From the NCBI GenBank assembly GCA_024207135.1, contig CP042428.1, positions 4,154,001 to 4,218,000 of the forward strand: DNA of 64,000 nt, given 5' to 3'. Every line of letters begins with the position of its first letter. The stretch's first letter is position 1. The stretch is from Arthrobacter sp. C2 (GTDB taxonomy: Bacteria; Actinomycetota; Actinomycetes; Actinomycetales; Micrococcaceae). Below are positions 48,780-58,191 of the stretch, in pieces. The notes under the pieces are model-generated. The model was not told the DNA's origin. It was given only the letters and a program-made list of their open reading frames with translations, and searched no databases. Both the position numbers and the translations under genes were made by a program.

Positions 48780-50321
48780 CTAGAGCGTATCCCGATCACG
48801 GCCGGGCATTCCAGCCGGGCCCGGGGCCAAAAGCCCGACCAGCGCCCGCGAGACGGTGCGCGAGGCGCCGAAGGTCACCAGGTCCGCCCCGCCGCGGGGC
48901 CAGCCGCACTCCACGACGATGAGCGTGCGGGCATCGGCGCGCAGCCCGTCGGCGATCTGCCAGATCCGGTGGTCCGGATCCAGCCCGCGGCCGACCAGGG
49001 CGATCTTCGCCGACGGGTCGGCATGCTTCAGGGTGCCCGCCGCCCCGGCGGAGGCCGGGCCCCACGGGACGTGCCCGACGGCCGGGTTCGCTTCGCTGTC
49101 GACCTGGATGAGCAGCGGTGCGGCAGGGTCCGCCAGCCAGGCGCGCGCTGCCGGGCCGACGTCGAAGGCGGCGGTGATGGCCGCGGCATCCGGGACCGCT
49201 CCTGCGGTGATGGCCGCGGGAACCGGGGAACCGGCCGCCCGCGGGCGGTAGGCGGCGCCCAGCACCGCGACGCGCCTTGCGGCGTCCCGAAGCCGGGCGG
49301 CCTGCAGGTCCCCGGCGTACACGGCATCGATGATGGCCCCCAGGATCCCCGCGTAGCGCTCCGCGGAGGTTTCCGAGCCCAGGCAGAGCAGATCGGCGCC
49401 GGCGGCCAGGGCCCGCACCGCTGCGGCCTGGATGCCGGTGATCGCGCTGGCCCCGGCCATGTCCAGTGCATCGGTGATGACCGCACCGGTGAAGCCGAGC
49501 TCCCCGCGCAGCAAGTCCTGCAGGATCGCTCTGGAGAACGTTGCGGGGTTTTCCGCGTCGAGCACCGGGACCATGATGTGGCTGGTCATGATGCTTGCGG
49601 TGCCCGCGGCGATCGCGGCGGCAAAGGGCACCAGCTCGCGGGTGCGCAGCGTGTGTGCGTCCACCGCGATGGTGGGCAGGGCCAGGTGCGAGTCGGTGGC
49701 GGTGCCGCCGTGGCCCGGGAAGTGCTTGGCGCACGCGGCGACCCCGGCCCGCTGCAGCCCGGAAGTGAAGGCCGCGGTGTGCCGGGCGACCAAGGCGGCG
49801 TCGGCACCGAAGCTGCGCACCCCGATGACCGGATTGGCGGCGGTGGAGTTCACGTCCGCGTCCGGGGCCAGATTCAGGTTGAAGCCCAGCGCCACGAGTT
49901 CCGCGGCGATGGCCGCGGCCGAGGCCTCGGTAGCGGCGGTATCGTCGATGCGCCCGAGGACCGCGTTGCCCGGCTGGTTGGAACCGGTGAGGTAGTGCAG
50001 GCGGGTGACGTCCCCGCCCTCCTCGTCCAGGGCCAGCAGCACCGTGGGGGAGGCCGCGCGCAACTGGGCCGCCAGCGTTGCCAGCTGTGCCGGGGAGGCG
50101 AGGTTGGTGCCGTAGATGCACACCGATCCCACCCCAGCGGCCAGCGCGTCGGCGATCCAGCCAGGCATCCGCGTGCCGGTGAACCCGGGCATCAGCGTGG
50201 CCGCGGCCAGGGTGCGCAGCCGGGCCTCACCGGGCCGGGGCGGGGCCTTGGCCGCCGTCGGCGGCGTGGTGGCGATGAAGCCCTCCGGCAGGCGGAATGG
50301 AGCGGGGGTTCCGGACGACAT
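48780..50321 (-). CDS. nagZ: Glycoside hydrolase family 3 beta-N-acetylglucosaminidase (NagZ-like)
   Basis: A 513-residue protein. The GH3 catalytic barrel covers about residues 25-370, with the NagZ motif KHFPGHGGTATDSHLALP holding the acid/base Asp-His pair, and the nucleophile aspartate in VITDALDMAGAS. A C-terminal domain of about 150 residues follows (DVGPAARAWLADPAAP to the end), so it is the two-domain type. No secretion signal or lipobox is seen. It removes GlcNAc from muropeptides or other substrates. The ATG at 50321 is chosen by homology; the frame is open to 50630 with no ribosome site. Probably co-transcribed with nagB. Confidence 0.9.
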   Translation of the reverse strand: MSSGTPAPFRLPEGFIATTPPTAAKAPPRPGEARLRTLAAATLMPGFTGTRMPGWIADALAAGVGSVCIYGTNLASPAQLATLAAQLRAASPTVLLALDEEGGDVTRLHYLTGSNQPGNAVLGRIDDTAATEASAAAIAAELVALGFNLNLAPDADVNSTAANPVIGVRSFGADAALVARHTAAFTSGLQRAGVAACAKHFPGHGGTATDSHLALPTIAVDAHTLRTRELVPFAAAIAAGTASIMTSHIMVPVLDAENPATFSRAILQDLLRGELGFTGAVITDALDMAGASAITGIQAAAVRALAAGADLLCLGSETSAERYAGILGAIIDAVYAGDLQAARLRDAARRVAVLGAAYRPRAAGSPVPAAITAGAVPDAAAITAAFDVGPAARAWLADPAAPLLIQVDSEANPAVGHVPWGPASAGAAGTLKHADPSAKIALVGRGLDPDHRIWQIADGLRADARTLIVVECGWPRGGADLVTFGASRTVSRALVGLLAPGPAGMPGRDRDTL

Positions 50322-50641
50322 CAGCGCAGCACCACCCGGGAGCGGCCGCGGGCGCAGGGGTGGGGGTGCAGGCGTGCGCCCGGGCGGGGCGGGGAACACC
50401 GAGACGTGCGTGGATTGGTCATGCCAACCAGCCAACGGCACCAACGGGCAAAAGACCAGAGGTCCGGGATCGTTGCTGCAGGATCGACGCGGTGACGCAG
50501 GCACGGTGCGACGGCGCCGCGGGGCGGGGACGGGGTGGGTCGGAGGGGCACCGCGTCCGCTGTTGCCTCCTGGGTGAGGTTGGCAACAAGCTGCCGTCGC
50601 CGGGTGCCCGGCGATGGCGCGGGCTGGCACACTGGAAGGTG

Positions 50642-51166
50642 ATGACTACCGCAACCCTCGCACCCGCCGGCACCCTGTTGATCCGTCCGGCCACCGCAGC
50701 CGACTACCCGCACATCGCGCGGATCACCGTGGACTCCTACCTGCACGCCGGACATTTCGACGACCCGGACCACGAGTACCTGCAGTTCGTGCAGCAGGTC
50801 GCCAAGCGCCATGTCGAATCCGAGATCCTGGTCGCCGAGCGCGACGGCGTGGTCATCGGCTCGGTCACCCTGGTGCGCCCGGGCAGCGAGTATGCGGACA
50901 TCGCCCTGGAGGGCGAGCTGGAATTCCGCATGCTGGTCGTCGACCCGGCCGTGCAGCGCTCCGGTGCCGGACGCGCCCTGCTTGGCGCGGTGATTGCCCG
51001 CGCCCGCGAGCTCGAGGACGTGCACACCGTGTCGCTGACCACCGGCGGGCACTGGGTCGCGGCCCGCGCACTGTACGAGGCCGACGGCTTCATCCATGCC
51101 TCGGCGCGCGACTGGTACATCCCGAACACCGAGATCGTGTTGGTCGTCTACACCCTCACGCTCTAG
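50642..51166 (+). CDS. GNAT-family N-acetyltransferase
   Basis: A 174-residue acetyltransferase. The fold begins TLLIRPATAADYPHIARITVDSY; the acetyl-CoA region is FRMLVVDPAVQRSGAGRALLGAVIARA (motif A, Q/RxxGxG/A), and motif B ends ALYEADGFIHA. Substrate is unknown. ATG at 50642 follows GTG directly (GTGATG) with GGAAGG adjacent, so initiation may be leaderless or at the GTG. It is divergent from nagZ; the starts are 321 bases apart and nothing else is seen in that gap. Confidence 0.85.
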   Translation: MTTATLAPAGTLLIRPATAADYPHIARITVDSYLHAGHFDDPDHEYLQFVQQVAKRHVESEILVAERDGVVIGSVTLVRPGSEYADIALEGELEFRMLVVDPAVQRSGAGRALLGAVIARARELEDVHTVSLTTGGHWVAARALYEADGFIHASARDWYIPNTEIVLVVYTLTL

Positions 51167-51327
51167 CGCCCAGTACTTGGCGCCCGCCGCCTCACAGTGT
51201 GTGACGCGGTTCCGCTCGCCGACGTGGGCCGATTCGATAGGGTTGGGGCCACGGCCGGGCTGCCGCCGCACGGGCGGGCGGCCTTGGGCTGCCGGTTCCA
51301 TCCGTCGACGTCGTGCAGGAGCGCAAC

Positions 51328-51912
51328 ATGAGCGAGATTTTTGCCACCACCATGGATCCCACCAAGCACCAGCTGATCGCGGCGTGGTTGCCGCGCCAGG
51401 AATGGTTCGCCGGCGAAGGCGAGCCGGTGCTCCAGACCCTCGGCGGCTTCCGGCTCGATGACCCGGCCGGCGAGGTGGGCATGGAATTCATCGTCGTGGC
51501 CGACACCGCACCCGCAGAGCCGGTCATCTACCACGTGCCGCTGAGCTACCGCGGGGCGGAGCTGCCCGGGGCCGAAGCATCGCTGCTGGGCACCAGCGAG
51601 CACGGGGTGCTGGGCATGCGATGGATCTACGACGGCGAGGGCGACCCGGTGTGGCAGGCGCAGGTGCGTGCGTTGCTGGCCGGGGACGCGGCTGCGCAGC
51701 ACCAGAACATCTCCCACACCCTCGAGCCGCTGGTGGGCGTGGACCGCACCGCCGGCCACGGAACCGGCGAGGCTGCCGGAAACCGCAAGACCACCGTGAT
51801 CCGCCACCCCGCGGCCGGTGGCGCGGGCTCGTCGGGCGCCGCGGCGTGGGTCAGCTCACCATGGACCGAAGCCGGTGCGCCGGTGCGCGGCGCGGTCATC
51901 GAATTCTCCTAG
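51328..51912 (+). CDS. Small protein resembling the N-terminal cap domain of maltokinase
   Basis: A 194-residue protein. Residues 10-110 (KHQLIAAWLPRQEWFAGEG, LDDPAGEVGMEFIVV, PVIYHVPLSYRGAELPGA, SLLGTSEHGVLGMRWIYDG) resemble the cap domain found in front of actinobacterial maltokinase (Mak), but there is no kinase domain: the chain ends after a glycine/alanine-rich stretch. Such stand-alone caps exist in actinobacteria and lack an assigned role. The ATG at 51328 has AGGAG 7 bases upstream. It sits alone between the GNAT gene and gatC and has its own terminator. Confidence 0.6.
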   Translation: MSEIFATTMDPTKHQLIAAWLPRQEWFAGEGEPVLQTLGGFRLDDPAGEVGMEFIVVADTAPAEPVIYHVPLSYRGAELPGAEASLLGTSEHGVLGMRWIYDGEGDPVWQAQVRALLAGDAAAQHQNISHTLEPLVGVDRTAGHGTGEAAGNRKTTVIRHPAAGGAGSSGAAAWVSSPWTEAGAPVRGAVIEFS

Positions 51913-51922
51913 CCGCAAGGCG

Positions 51923-51951
51923 CCCCGGCCCCGGGAAGACCGGGGCCGGGG
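51923..51951 (+). terminator. Terminator after the maltokinase-cap-like gene
   Basis: CCCCGGCCCCGG (51923-51934) pairs perfectly with CCGGGGCCGGGG (51940-51951) around GAAGA, 11 bases past the stop. No T run follows. Confidence 0.7.
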
Positions 51952-52043
51952 AGGGCCCGGCGGGCGGGCCGCGCGAAGCCATTGGCAGGGTCCGGGCGTA
52001 CTAGACTAGGGGGGAAACCCCATCCGCCCACCTAGGGAGATAC

Positions 52044-52340
52044 ATGTCTGCCATCAGCCGTGAGGACGTTGCGCATTTGGCGCAGCTGGCCCACATCGAG
52101 ATGAGCGATGCCGAGCTGGACAAAATGACCGGCGAACTCGGTGTCATTGTCGAATCAATCGCGTCGGTCTCCGAGGCCGCCTCGGCCGACGTCCCGGCCA
52201 CCACGCACCCCATTGCCCTGTCGAACGTCTTCCGCGAGGACGTCGTGGGTCCGACGCTCACCGCCGAGGAAGCGCTGATGAACGCACCGGACTCCGTCGA
52301 CACCCGCTTCAAGGTGCCGGCCATTTTGGATGGAGAGTAA
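52044..52340 (+). CDS. gatC: Asp/Glu-tRNA amidotransferase subunit C
   Basis: A 98-residue stabilising subunit of GatCAB. It has the family start ISREDVAHLAQLAHIEMSD and the C-terminal stretch RFKVPAILDGE. AGGGAG lies upstream of the ATG at 52044. It is 3 bases from gatA. A -10-like TAGACT occurs about 45 bases upstream, in the expected promoter position. Actinobacteria generally lack glutaminyl-tRNA synthetase and use this complex. Confidence 0.96.
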   Translation: MSAISREDVAHLAQLAHIEMSDAELDKMTGELGVIVESIASVSEAASADVPATTHPIALSNVFREDVVGPTLTAEEALMNAPDSVDTRFKVPAILDGE

Positions 52341-52343
52341 TCC

Positions 52344-53891
52344 ATGAACCAGATCATCCAACTTTCCGCCACCGAGCTCGCGGCCAAGCTGCGCGCAGGC
52401 GAGATCACGTCCGTGGCCGCCGTGCAGGCACACCTGGACCGCATTGCCGAGGTTGACGGCGGGGAGCGCGGCATCCACGCCTTCCTGCACGTGAACACCG
52501 AAGAGGCGCTGGCCGTGGCCGCCGAGGTCGACGCCATCCGCGCCGCCGGCGGTACCGACGCGCAGGCGCTGCACCCGTTCGCCGGCGTGCCGATCGCCAT
52601 CAAAGACCTCATCGTCACCAAGGGCCAGCCCACCACCGCGGCATCGAAGATGCTCGAGGGCTGGATGAGCCCCTACGATGCGACCGTGATCGAGAAGATC
52701 CGCGCCGCGAAGCTGCCGATGCTGGGCAAGACCAACCTGGACGAGTTCGCGATGGGTTCCTCCACCGAGCACTCGGCCTACGGCCCGACCCGCAACCCGT
52801 GGGACCTGGACCGGATCCCGGGCGGCTCCGGCGGCGGCTCGGCCGCGGCCGTGGCTGCCTTCGAGGCGCCGCTGGCCCTGGGCACCGACACCGGCGGCTC
52901 GATCCGCCAGCCCGGCGCCGTCACCGGCACCGTGGGCGTGAAGCCGACCTACGGCGGGGTCTCGCGCTACGGTGCCATCGCCATGGCCTCCTCGCTGGAC
53001 CAGATCGGCCCGGTCACCCGGACCGTGCTTGACTCCGCGTACCTGCACGAGCTGATCGGCGGGCACGACGCCGCCGACTCCACCTCGCTGAACGAGCCGG
53101 TGCCGGCACTCATCGCCGCCGCCGAGCAGGGCGCCTCGGGCGACATGACCGGGGTGCGCGTGGGCGTCATCAAGGAGCTGCAGGGCGAGGGCTACGAGGC
53201 CGGAGTCCAGGAGCGCTTCGACGAATCGCTCGAGGCGCTGCGTGCCGCGGGTGCCGAGATCGTCGAGGTTTCCTGCCCGAACTTCAAGTACGCACTCGGT
53301 GCCTACTACCTGATCATGCCCTCGGAGGTCTCCTCCAACCTGGCCAAGTTCGACGGCGTGCGCTTCGGCACCCGCGTGCTGCCCGCGGAGGGTCCGCTGA
53401 CCATCGAACGCGTCATGGGTGCCACCCGTGCCGCGGGCTTCGGCGACGAGGTCAAGCGCCGCATCATCCTGGGCACCTACGCGCTTTCCGCCGGGTACTA
53501 CGACGCCTACTACGGTTCGGCGCAGAAGGTCCGCACGCTGATCCAGCGCGACTTCGACGCCGCCTTTGAGCAGGCCGACGTGCTGATCTCCCCGACCAGC
53601 CCGACCGTTGCCTTCGAGCTGGGCTCGAAGACCGACGACCCGCTGGCGATGTACCTCAACGACGTGGCCACCATCCCGGCGAACATGGCCGGGATCCCGG
53701 GCATCACCGTGCCCGGCGGCCTGTCCGAGGGCCTGCCGGTCGGCATCCAGTTCTTGGCCCCGGCCCGCGAGGATGCCCGCCTGTACCGTGCCGGAGCGGC
53801 ACTTGAGAAACTGCTGGAAGACAAGTGGGGCGGCCGTCTGCTGGACCAGGCCCCCGAACTGTCCGCTGCCACCACCGGAGGGGTTGCCTAA
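52344..53891 (+). CDS. gatA: Asp/Glu-tRNA amidotransferase subunit A (glutaminase)
   Basis: A 515-residue amidase-signature enzyme that frees ammonia from glutamine for transfer to Glu-tRNA-Gln (or Asp-tRNA-Asn). The Ser-cisSer-Lys triad is K87 (IAIKDL), S162 and S186 ([11 protein letters not shown]), with the same spacing as in known GatA proteins. GGAGAG precedes the ATG. It is packed between gatC (3-base gap) and gatB (1-base gap). Confidence 0.97.
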   Translation: MNQIIQLSATELAAKLRAGEITSVAAVQAHLDRIAEVDGGERGIHAFLHVNTEEALAVAAEVDAIRAAGGTDAQALHPFAGVPIAIKDLIVTKGQPTTAASKMLEGWMSPYDATVIEKIRAAKLPMLGKTNLDEFAMGSSTEHSAYGPTRNPWDLDRIPGGSGGGSAAAVAAFEAPLALGTDTGGSIRQPGAVTGTVGVKPTYGGVSRYGAIAMASSLDQIGPVTRTVLDSAYLHELIGGHDAADSTSLNEPVPALIAAAEQGASGDMTGVRVGVIKELQGEGYEAGVQERFDESLEALRAAGAEIVEVSCPNFKYALGAYYLIMPSEVSSNLAKFDGVRFGTRVLPAEGPLTIERVMGATRAAGFGDEVKRRIILGTYALSAGYYDAYYGSAQKVRTLIQRDFDAAFEQADVLISPTSPTVAFELGSKTDDPLAMYLNDVATIPANMAGIPGITVPGGLSEGLPVGIQFLAPAREDARLYRAGAALEKLLEDKWGGRLLDQAPELSAATTGGVA

Positions 53892-53892
53892 C

Positions 53893-55407
53893 ATGGCCAT
53901 GCACCAAGAAGAACTTGTCGACTTCGACGTCGCCCTGGAAAAGTACGATCCGGTGTTGGGCTTCGAGGTCCACGTCGAGCTGAACACCAAGACCAAGATG
54001 TTCTCCTCCGCACCGAACGTGTTCGGCGATGTGCCCAACACCAACGTCACCCCGGTGTGCCTGGGCCTGCCCGGCGTGCTGCCGGTGGTCAATAAGACCG
54101 CGGTGGAGTACGCGATCATGATCGGCCTGGCGCTGAACTGCAAGATCGCCGAGCGCTGCGGTTTCGCCCGGAAGAACTACTTCTACCCGGACACACCGAA
54201 GAACTTCCAGACCTCCCAGTACGACGACCCGATCGCGTACGACGGCTGGATCGACATCGAGCTGTCCGACGGCGAGGTCTTCCGCGTGGAGATCGAGCGC
54301 GCGCACATGGAAGAGGACGCCGGAAAGCTCACCCACATGGGCGGGTCCACCGGCCGCATCCAGGGCGCCGACTACTCGCTGGTCGACTACAACCGCTCCG
54401 GCGTGCCGCTGGTCGAGATCGTCACCAAGACCATCGAGGGTGCCGGCAAGCGCGCCCCCGAGCTGGCCAAGGCGTACGTCGCGGCGATCCGCGAAATCGT
54501 CAAGGCCCTGGATGTCTCCGATGCGAAGATGGAGCGCGGCAACGTGCGTTGCGACGCCAACGTCTCGCTGATGCTCAAGGGCGCGGAGAAGTTCGGCACC
54601 CGCACCGAGACCAAGAACGTGAACTCGCTGCGCGCCGTCGAGCACGCGGTCCGCTTCGAGATCGAGCGCCATGCAGCGGTGCTGAACTCGGGTGAAGCCA
54701 TCGTGCAGGAAACCCGCCACTGGCACGAGGACACCCGCACCACGACCTCGGGCCGCCCGAAGTCCGACGCGGACGACTACCGTTACTTCCCGGAGCCGGA
54801 CCTGGTTCCCGTGGTGACCACCGTCGAGTGGATCGAGGAGCTGCGCTCCCGCCTGCCCGAGCCGCCGGCCGAGCGCCGCAAGCGCCTGCAGGCCGACTGG
54901 GGCTACTCGGACGCCGAGTTCCGCGACGTGGTCAACGCCGGCGTCACCGAGCAGATCGAGGAAACCATTGCCGCGGGCACGACCGCTGCGGTGGCCCGCA
55001 AGTGGTGGATGGGCGAGATCGCCCGCCTGGCCAAGAACGCCGACAAGGACGTTGCCGACCTGGGCGTCACCTCAGCCACGATCGTCGAGCTGAACTCGCT
55101 GATCGAGTCCAAGAAGATCAACGACAAGATCGCCCGCCAGGTGCTCGAGTTCGTGGTTGCCGGCGAGGGGACCCCGTCCGAGGTCGTTGAGAAGCGTTCG
55201 CTGGCTGTCGTCAACGACGACTCGGCCTTGGGTGCCGCGATCGACGCCGCCATGGAGGCCATGCCCGACGTGGTCGCCAAGGTCAAGGGCGGCAAGCTCC
55301 AGGCCATCGGCGCGCTGATGGGCCCGGTCATGAAGGCCACCCGCGGACAGGCCGATGCCGGCCGCGTGCGCGAGCTGGTGCTCCAGAAGCTGGGCATCGA
55401 GGGCTAG
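53893..55407 (+). CDS. gatB: Asp/Glu-tRNA amidotransferase subunit B
   Basis: A 504-residue subunit that binds the misacylated tRNA and activates its acyl group. The cradle domain has LGFEVHVELNTKTKMFSSAP, the kinase-like motifs ERAHMEEDAGKL and DYNRSGVPLVEI, and MERGNVRCDANVS; the helical and tail (YqeY-like) domains run from about residue 300 to the end. The ATG at 53893 begins one base after the gatA stop; homology starts here although the frame is open upstream. The operon ends at the hairpin at 55432-55474. Confidence 0.97.
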   Translation: MAMHQEELVDFDVALEKYDPVLGFEVHVELNTKTKMFSSAPNVFGDVPNTNVTPVCLGLPGVLPVVNKTAVEYAIMIGLALNCKIAERCGFARKNYFYPDTPKNFQTSQYDDPIAYDGWIDIELSDGEVFRVEIERAHMEEDAGKLTHMGGSTGRIQGADYSLVDYNRSGVPLVEIVTKTIEGAGKRAPELAKAYVAAIREIVKALDVSDAKMERGNVRCDANVSLMLKGAEKFGTRTETKNVNSLRAVEHAVRFEIERHAAVLNSGEAIVQETRHWHEDTRTTTSGRPKSDADDYRYFPEPDLVPVVTTVEWIEELRSRLPEPPAERRKRLQADWGYSDAEFRDVVNAGVTEQIEETIAAGTTAAVARKWWMGEIARLAKNADKDVADLGVTSATIVELNSLIESKKINDKIARQVLEFVVAGEGTPSEVVEKRSLAVVNDDSALGAAIDAAMEAMPDVVAKVKGGKLQAIGALMGPVMKATRGQADAGRVRELVLQKLGIEG

Positions 55408-55431
55408 TCCCCGTTTTCCGCTAGAGACGGC

Positions 55432-55474
55432 GTCGAGTCCCGGTCATCCACTGTGTGGGGGACCGGGGCTCGAC
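55432..55474. terminator. Terminator between gatB and the HNH gene
   Basis: A 14-bp stem (55432-55445 with 55461-55474) with a single G-T pair and a 15-base loop, between convergent stops at 55407 and 55532. Confidence 0.75.
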
Positions 55475-55531
55475 CTCGTTAAGGATGGCTTTTGCCGCAT
55501 GGACGGCCTGGCCGCAGAACGTCTGTTGGGC

Positions 55532-57313
55532 TCAGAACAGTGGCGGGTTGCTGTTGAACTGCCGCCAGTAGGTGTTGCGTCGCGGTCGTTGCTCGGGGTC
55601 CATGAATTTGGGCAGGATGACGGAGAAGAGCCCGTCGGCATCCCGGACCACGTCGATGAGTCCGGTGTGCTTGGCGTGATGGTGGTTCGAGCAAAATGGT
55701 CTGCCCTCGTCGATTTTGGTGGATCCGCCCTTGGCCCATTCGTCCTCATGGTCGATCTCGCAGTGCTCCGGCGGCACGGTGCACCCCGGGAAGATGCACC
55801 CGCCGTAGACGGCAAGGATTGTCTTGCGCATGTAGTCGGGGAAGTAGCGCTGCTCGGTGCCCAGATCCAGGATCCGGCTCTCCCCGTTCATTGTGATCGG
55901 GATCGCCCCGCCAACGCACAGGGCATGCCTGAGTTCGGCCGGGGTGTATTTCTGCCCGTGCAGTGTGAGCCCGGATTGCGCCGCCCGGCCTTCGAGCTCG
56001 GCCAGCGTCGTGATGATGAATATTTCCGGTGAGGGAAGCCCCGCTGTCCTGGTTCCCTTGGGTGGCCCGCCATTGGTCTTGAGCAGATTCATCAAACCTT
56101 GGAGATGCCGCTGCGGTGGAGTGAGGCCGTCGGAGCCGTATTCGGTGTTGTTCATGGCTTCCAGGATGTTGGCTTCGGAAGGCACCGGGTCCAGGGTGAG
56201 CTTGTCGGCCTCGGCGGGGTCGGTCAGCGGGAGGCCGGTTGCAGGATCGACCAGGAAGTCGGGGAAATCCGGGAGTGAAGGTGCGGTGCCGGATTGGGTG
56301 CCGTTTCCGTCCTCGGGGGTGGCAGCATGAGAACCGTTGGAACCGTTGGAACCGTTGGAAGCATTGGAGGCCTCGGCACCGTTCCAAAGGTCCCGTGCCT
56401 GCTGGAGCAACGTGTCGCGGTCCCCGGCCTTGGTGCGCGGGTTGTCCATTTGGGCAAAGAGCGCAAGCAGGGTCTCGGCGTCGGCCGCCCGGACCCGCAG
56501 CAGGAATTCGGCGATTCCGGCGTTGGTGCCGCGGTAGAACGCACCAAGTTTGGCGCGCAGCACTTCCTCGGAAGGTTCCTTGACGCCGCCGGCGAGCTCG
56601 ACCCCGATGGCGCTGAGCAACTTGTTGGTGCTGCGGGGGTCTTCTTCCCGCACGGAGTCGGCCACCTGCGCTTCAAGCCGGGCGGCAAGCTCCTCGGCGT
56701 TCGGATACTGCTTGATCTCCGGGTGCAACCGCTCCAGCTTCTTGGCGGCCTCGGCAAGCTGGTCCGGTGAGGCTTGGCCGCCCGCGAGTGCCTCGGCCAG
56801 CAACGGGAATTGCGGGGGCTGTTCGATGCCGTGGACATCGGTGTGCGGGAAGAATCGGGTGGCGGCCTGCACGCGGTCGCGGGCCTCGATGAAGCCGATG
56901 CGGAAGGTGCGCTGCAGGAACTCGGTGGTGTCCTTGAAAGTGGGGCGCCCCTTCGGCGGGGTGGCGGGGGCTTCGGGCACATCGATGGTTCCGTCGATGT
57001 AGGCGGGCGGGTCCGCGAGGCACCGATTGATCCCGACGAGGGTGTCCTCGGGCAGCTCGTGGACCAGGGTGCGCTGCGCCAGATCGGTGGCCGAGAGCTG
57101 GGCGAATCCGGTGGCTCGGTGGGTGCGTTCGACCACCTGGACGAAGTAGGCCGCGTCCGCGGGGGAGCTGGTGTGCTCGGCGATGCGCGGCCCAAGTTCG
57201 TCGAGGGCCAACGCCAGTGCGGTGTAGGCGCGCAGCTCATCGTCCGGGGTCGCTGGGTACCTCGGATCCTCGCGGTTGCCCGCGAGCAGGGCGATGGCTG
57301 CTGCTGTGGTCAT
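55532..57313 (-). CDS. DUF222/HNH endonuclease-type protein
   Basis: A 593-residue protein of the DUF222-HNH family that is highly multiplied in Arthrobacter-like genomes. A helical DUF222 part occupies about residues 30-320; a Ser/Asn/Gly linker (NASNGSNGSNGSH, about residues 316-328) encoded by 9-bp repeats follows; the C-terminal HNH nuclease has CIFPGCTVPPEHCEIDHEDE and GRPFCSNHHHAKHTG, with zinc cysteines and the catalytic His-Asn/His set. Roles are unproven; copies are often regarded as selfish or phage-related. ATG at 57313. Transcribed alone, convergent with gatB. Confidence 0.87.
   Translation of the reverse strand: MTTAAAIALLAGNREDPRYPATPDDELRAYTALALALDELGPRIAEHTSSPADAAYFVQVVERTHRATGFAQLSATDLAQRTLVHELPEDTLVGINRCLADPPAYIDGTIDVPEAPATPPKGRPTFKDTTEFLQRTFRIGFIEARDRVQAATRFFPHTDVHGIEQPPQFPLLAEALAGGQASPDQLAEAAKKLERLHPEIKQYPNAEELAARLEAQVADSVREEDPRSTNKLLSAIGVELAGGVKEPSEEVLRAKLGAFYRGTNAGIAEFLLRVRAADAETLLALFAQMDNPRTKAGDRDTLLQQARDLWNGAEASNASNGSNGSNGSHAATPEDGNGTQSGTAPSLPDFPDFLVDPATGLPLTDPAEADKLTLDPVPSEANILEAMNNTEYGSDGLTPPQRHLQGLMNLLKTNGGPPKGTRTAGLPSPEIFIITTLAELEGRAAQSGLTLHGQKYTPAELRHALCVGGAIPITMNGESRILDLGTEQRYFPDYMRKTILAVYGGCIFPGCTVPPEHCEIDHEDEWAKGGSTKIDEGRPFCSNHHHAKHTGLIDVVRDADGLFSVILPKFMDPEQRPRRNTYWRQFNSNPPLF
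56331..56366. repeat. 9-bp minisatellite inside the HNH gene
   Basis: Three perfect tandem copies of GAACCGTTG (56331-56357) and one variant copy GAAGCATTG. On the coding strand they encode SNG/SNA triplets of the linker. Because the unit is 9 bp, copy-number change would alter linker length without a frameshift. Confidence 0.85.
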
Positions 57314-57385
57314 GGTTCAAGCATGCGCCCCCGGGCGCGGCGGTGGGACGGTGTGCGCGGGGATGTGGATAACGTGGGCCGGGTC

Positions 57386-57414
57386 TTGACAGGCAAGCGG
57401 TCACTTGCCTTAAT
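57386..57414 (+). promoter_or_regulatory. Promoter with embedded operator for arsR-VOC-APH
   Basis: TTGACA (57386-57391) and CTTAAT (57409-57414) are 17 bases apart. The spacer contains AGGCAAG-N6-CTTGCCT, perfect 7-base arms at 57391-57397 and 57404-57410. An ArsR dimer bound there would block polymerase. The -10 box covers the first ATG of the regulator gene, so the real message may start at GTG 57422. Confidence 0.65.
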
Positions 57415-57793
57415 GGTGGATGTGGAAGAACTGTTGAAGGCGCTGGCGGACCCGACCCGGGCGGTGATCCTGGACGAGCTGGTGGAACACACCGGCCAGA
57501 CGCTCTTTGAGATCTGCAACCGGCTGTCGTCGCGGCATGGCATCAACCCGAGCCGGCAGGCGATCTCGCAGCACCTTCAGGTGCTCGAGGCGGCCGGGCT
57601 GGTGCGCAGCGAACGCTCCGGGCGTTACAAGTTCCATTACGTGGACACCGCGCCGTTGCTCCGGATCACGGAGCGCTGGCCGAACGCCGGGCGGCAGGAT
57701 TCAACAAGGGAAGCCGACGGCATCGGCGGCACCACGGACCCGGGCGTGCCGCGCGCGGGCGCATTGCCGGCATCGAAAGGGAAAAAACCATGA
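57413..57793 (+). CDS. ArsR-family transcriptional regulator
   Basis: A 126-residue winged-helix repressor: ELLKALADPTRAVILDELVE, then FEICNRLSSRHGINPSRQAI and SQHLQVLEAAGLVRSERSGR for the recognition helix and wing. No ArsR/SmtB metal-binding CVC motif is present, so it probably does not sense arsenic; it is nearer the non-metal ArsR group. The start is ATG at 57413, or GTG at 57422 if the promoter reading is right. Its stop overlaps the next start (ATGA). It should repress its own three-gene operon. Confidence 0.87.
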   Translation: MVDVEELLKALADPTRAVILDELVEHTGQTLFEICNRLSSRHGINPSRQAISQHLQVLEAAGLVRSERSGRYKFHYVDTAPLLRITERWPNAGRQDSTREADGIGGTTDPGVPRAGALPASKGKKP

Positions 57794-58191
57794 GGATCAA
57801 TCTAGCCAGCGTCCTTGTCAGCGACCAGGCCAAGGCGCTTGAGTTCTACACCACCAAGCTGGGGTTCGTGAAGAAGAACGAGGTGCCGATGGGCGAGGTT
57901 TCCTGGCTGACGGTCGTCTCGCCGGAGGACCCGGACGGGGTGGAGCTGGTGCTGGAGCCGGACAGCCACCCCGCCGTGCGGCCCTTCCTCGACGCGCTGG
58001 TGGCCGACGGAATCCCGTTCACCTCCTTCGCCGTCGCCGACGTGCAGGCAGAATACGAGCGGCTGGTGGGCCTGGGCGTGCAGTTCACCCAGCCGCCGAC
58101 CGCCATGGGGCCGGTGACCACCGCAGTCTTCGATGACACCTGCGGGAACCTGATCCAGATCGCCGCGATGGTCCAGGCGCCGGGGGAATGA
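57790..58191 (+). CDS. VOC (glyoxalase/dioxygenase superfamily) protein
   Basis: A 133-residue single-unit vicinal-oxygen-chelate protein: INLASVLVSDQAKALEFYTTKLGF, a central acidic EDPDGVELVLEPDSHP, and a C-terminal beta strand FDDTCGNLIQIAAM. The usual metal-ligand histidine at the start of the first strand is not seen and the last ligand position reads Q rather than E, so it may bind rather than transform a ligand, as in antibiotic-sequestering VOC proteins. It overlaps arsR and the following gene by 4 bases each. Confidence 0.85.
   Translation: MRINLASVLVSDQAKALEFYTTKLGFVKKNEVPMGEVSWLTVVSPEDPDGVELVLEPDSHPAVRPFLDALVADGIPFTSFAVADVQAEYERLVGLGVQFTQPPTAMGPVTTAVFDDTCGNLIQIAAMVQAPGE

Noticed and set aside
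56331-56366. CRISPR-like repeat
   Set aside because: Units of 9 bp without spacers, inside a coding frame.
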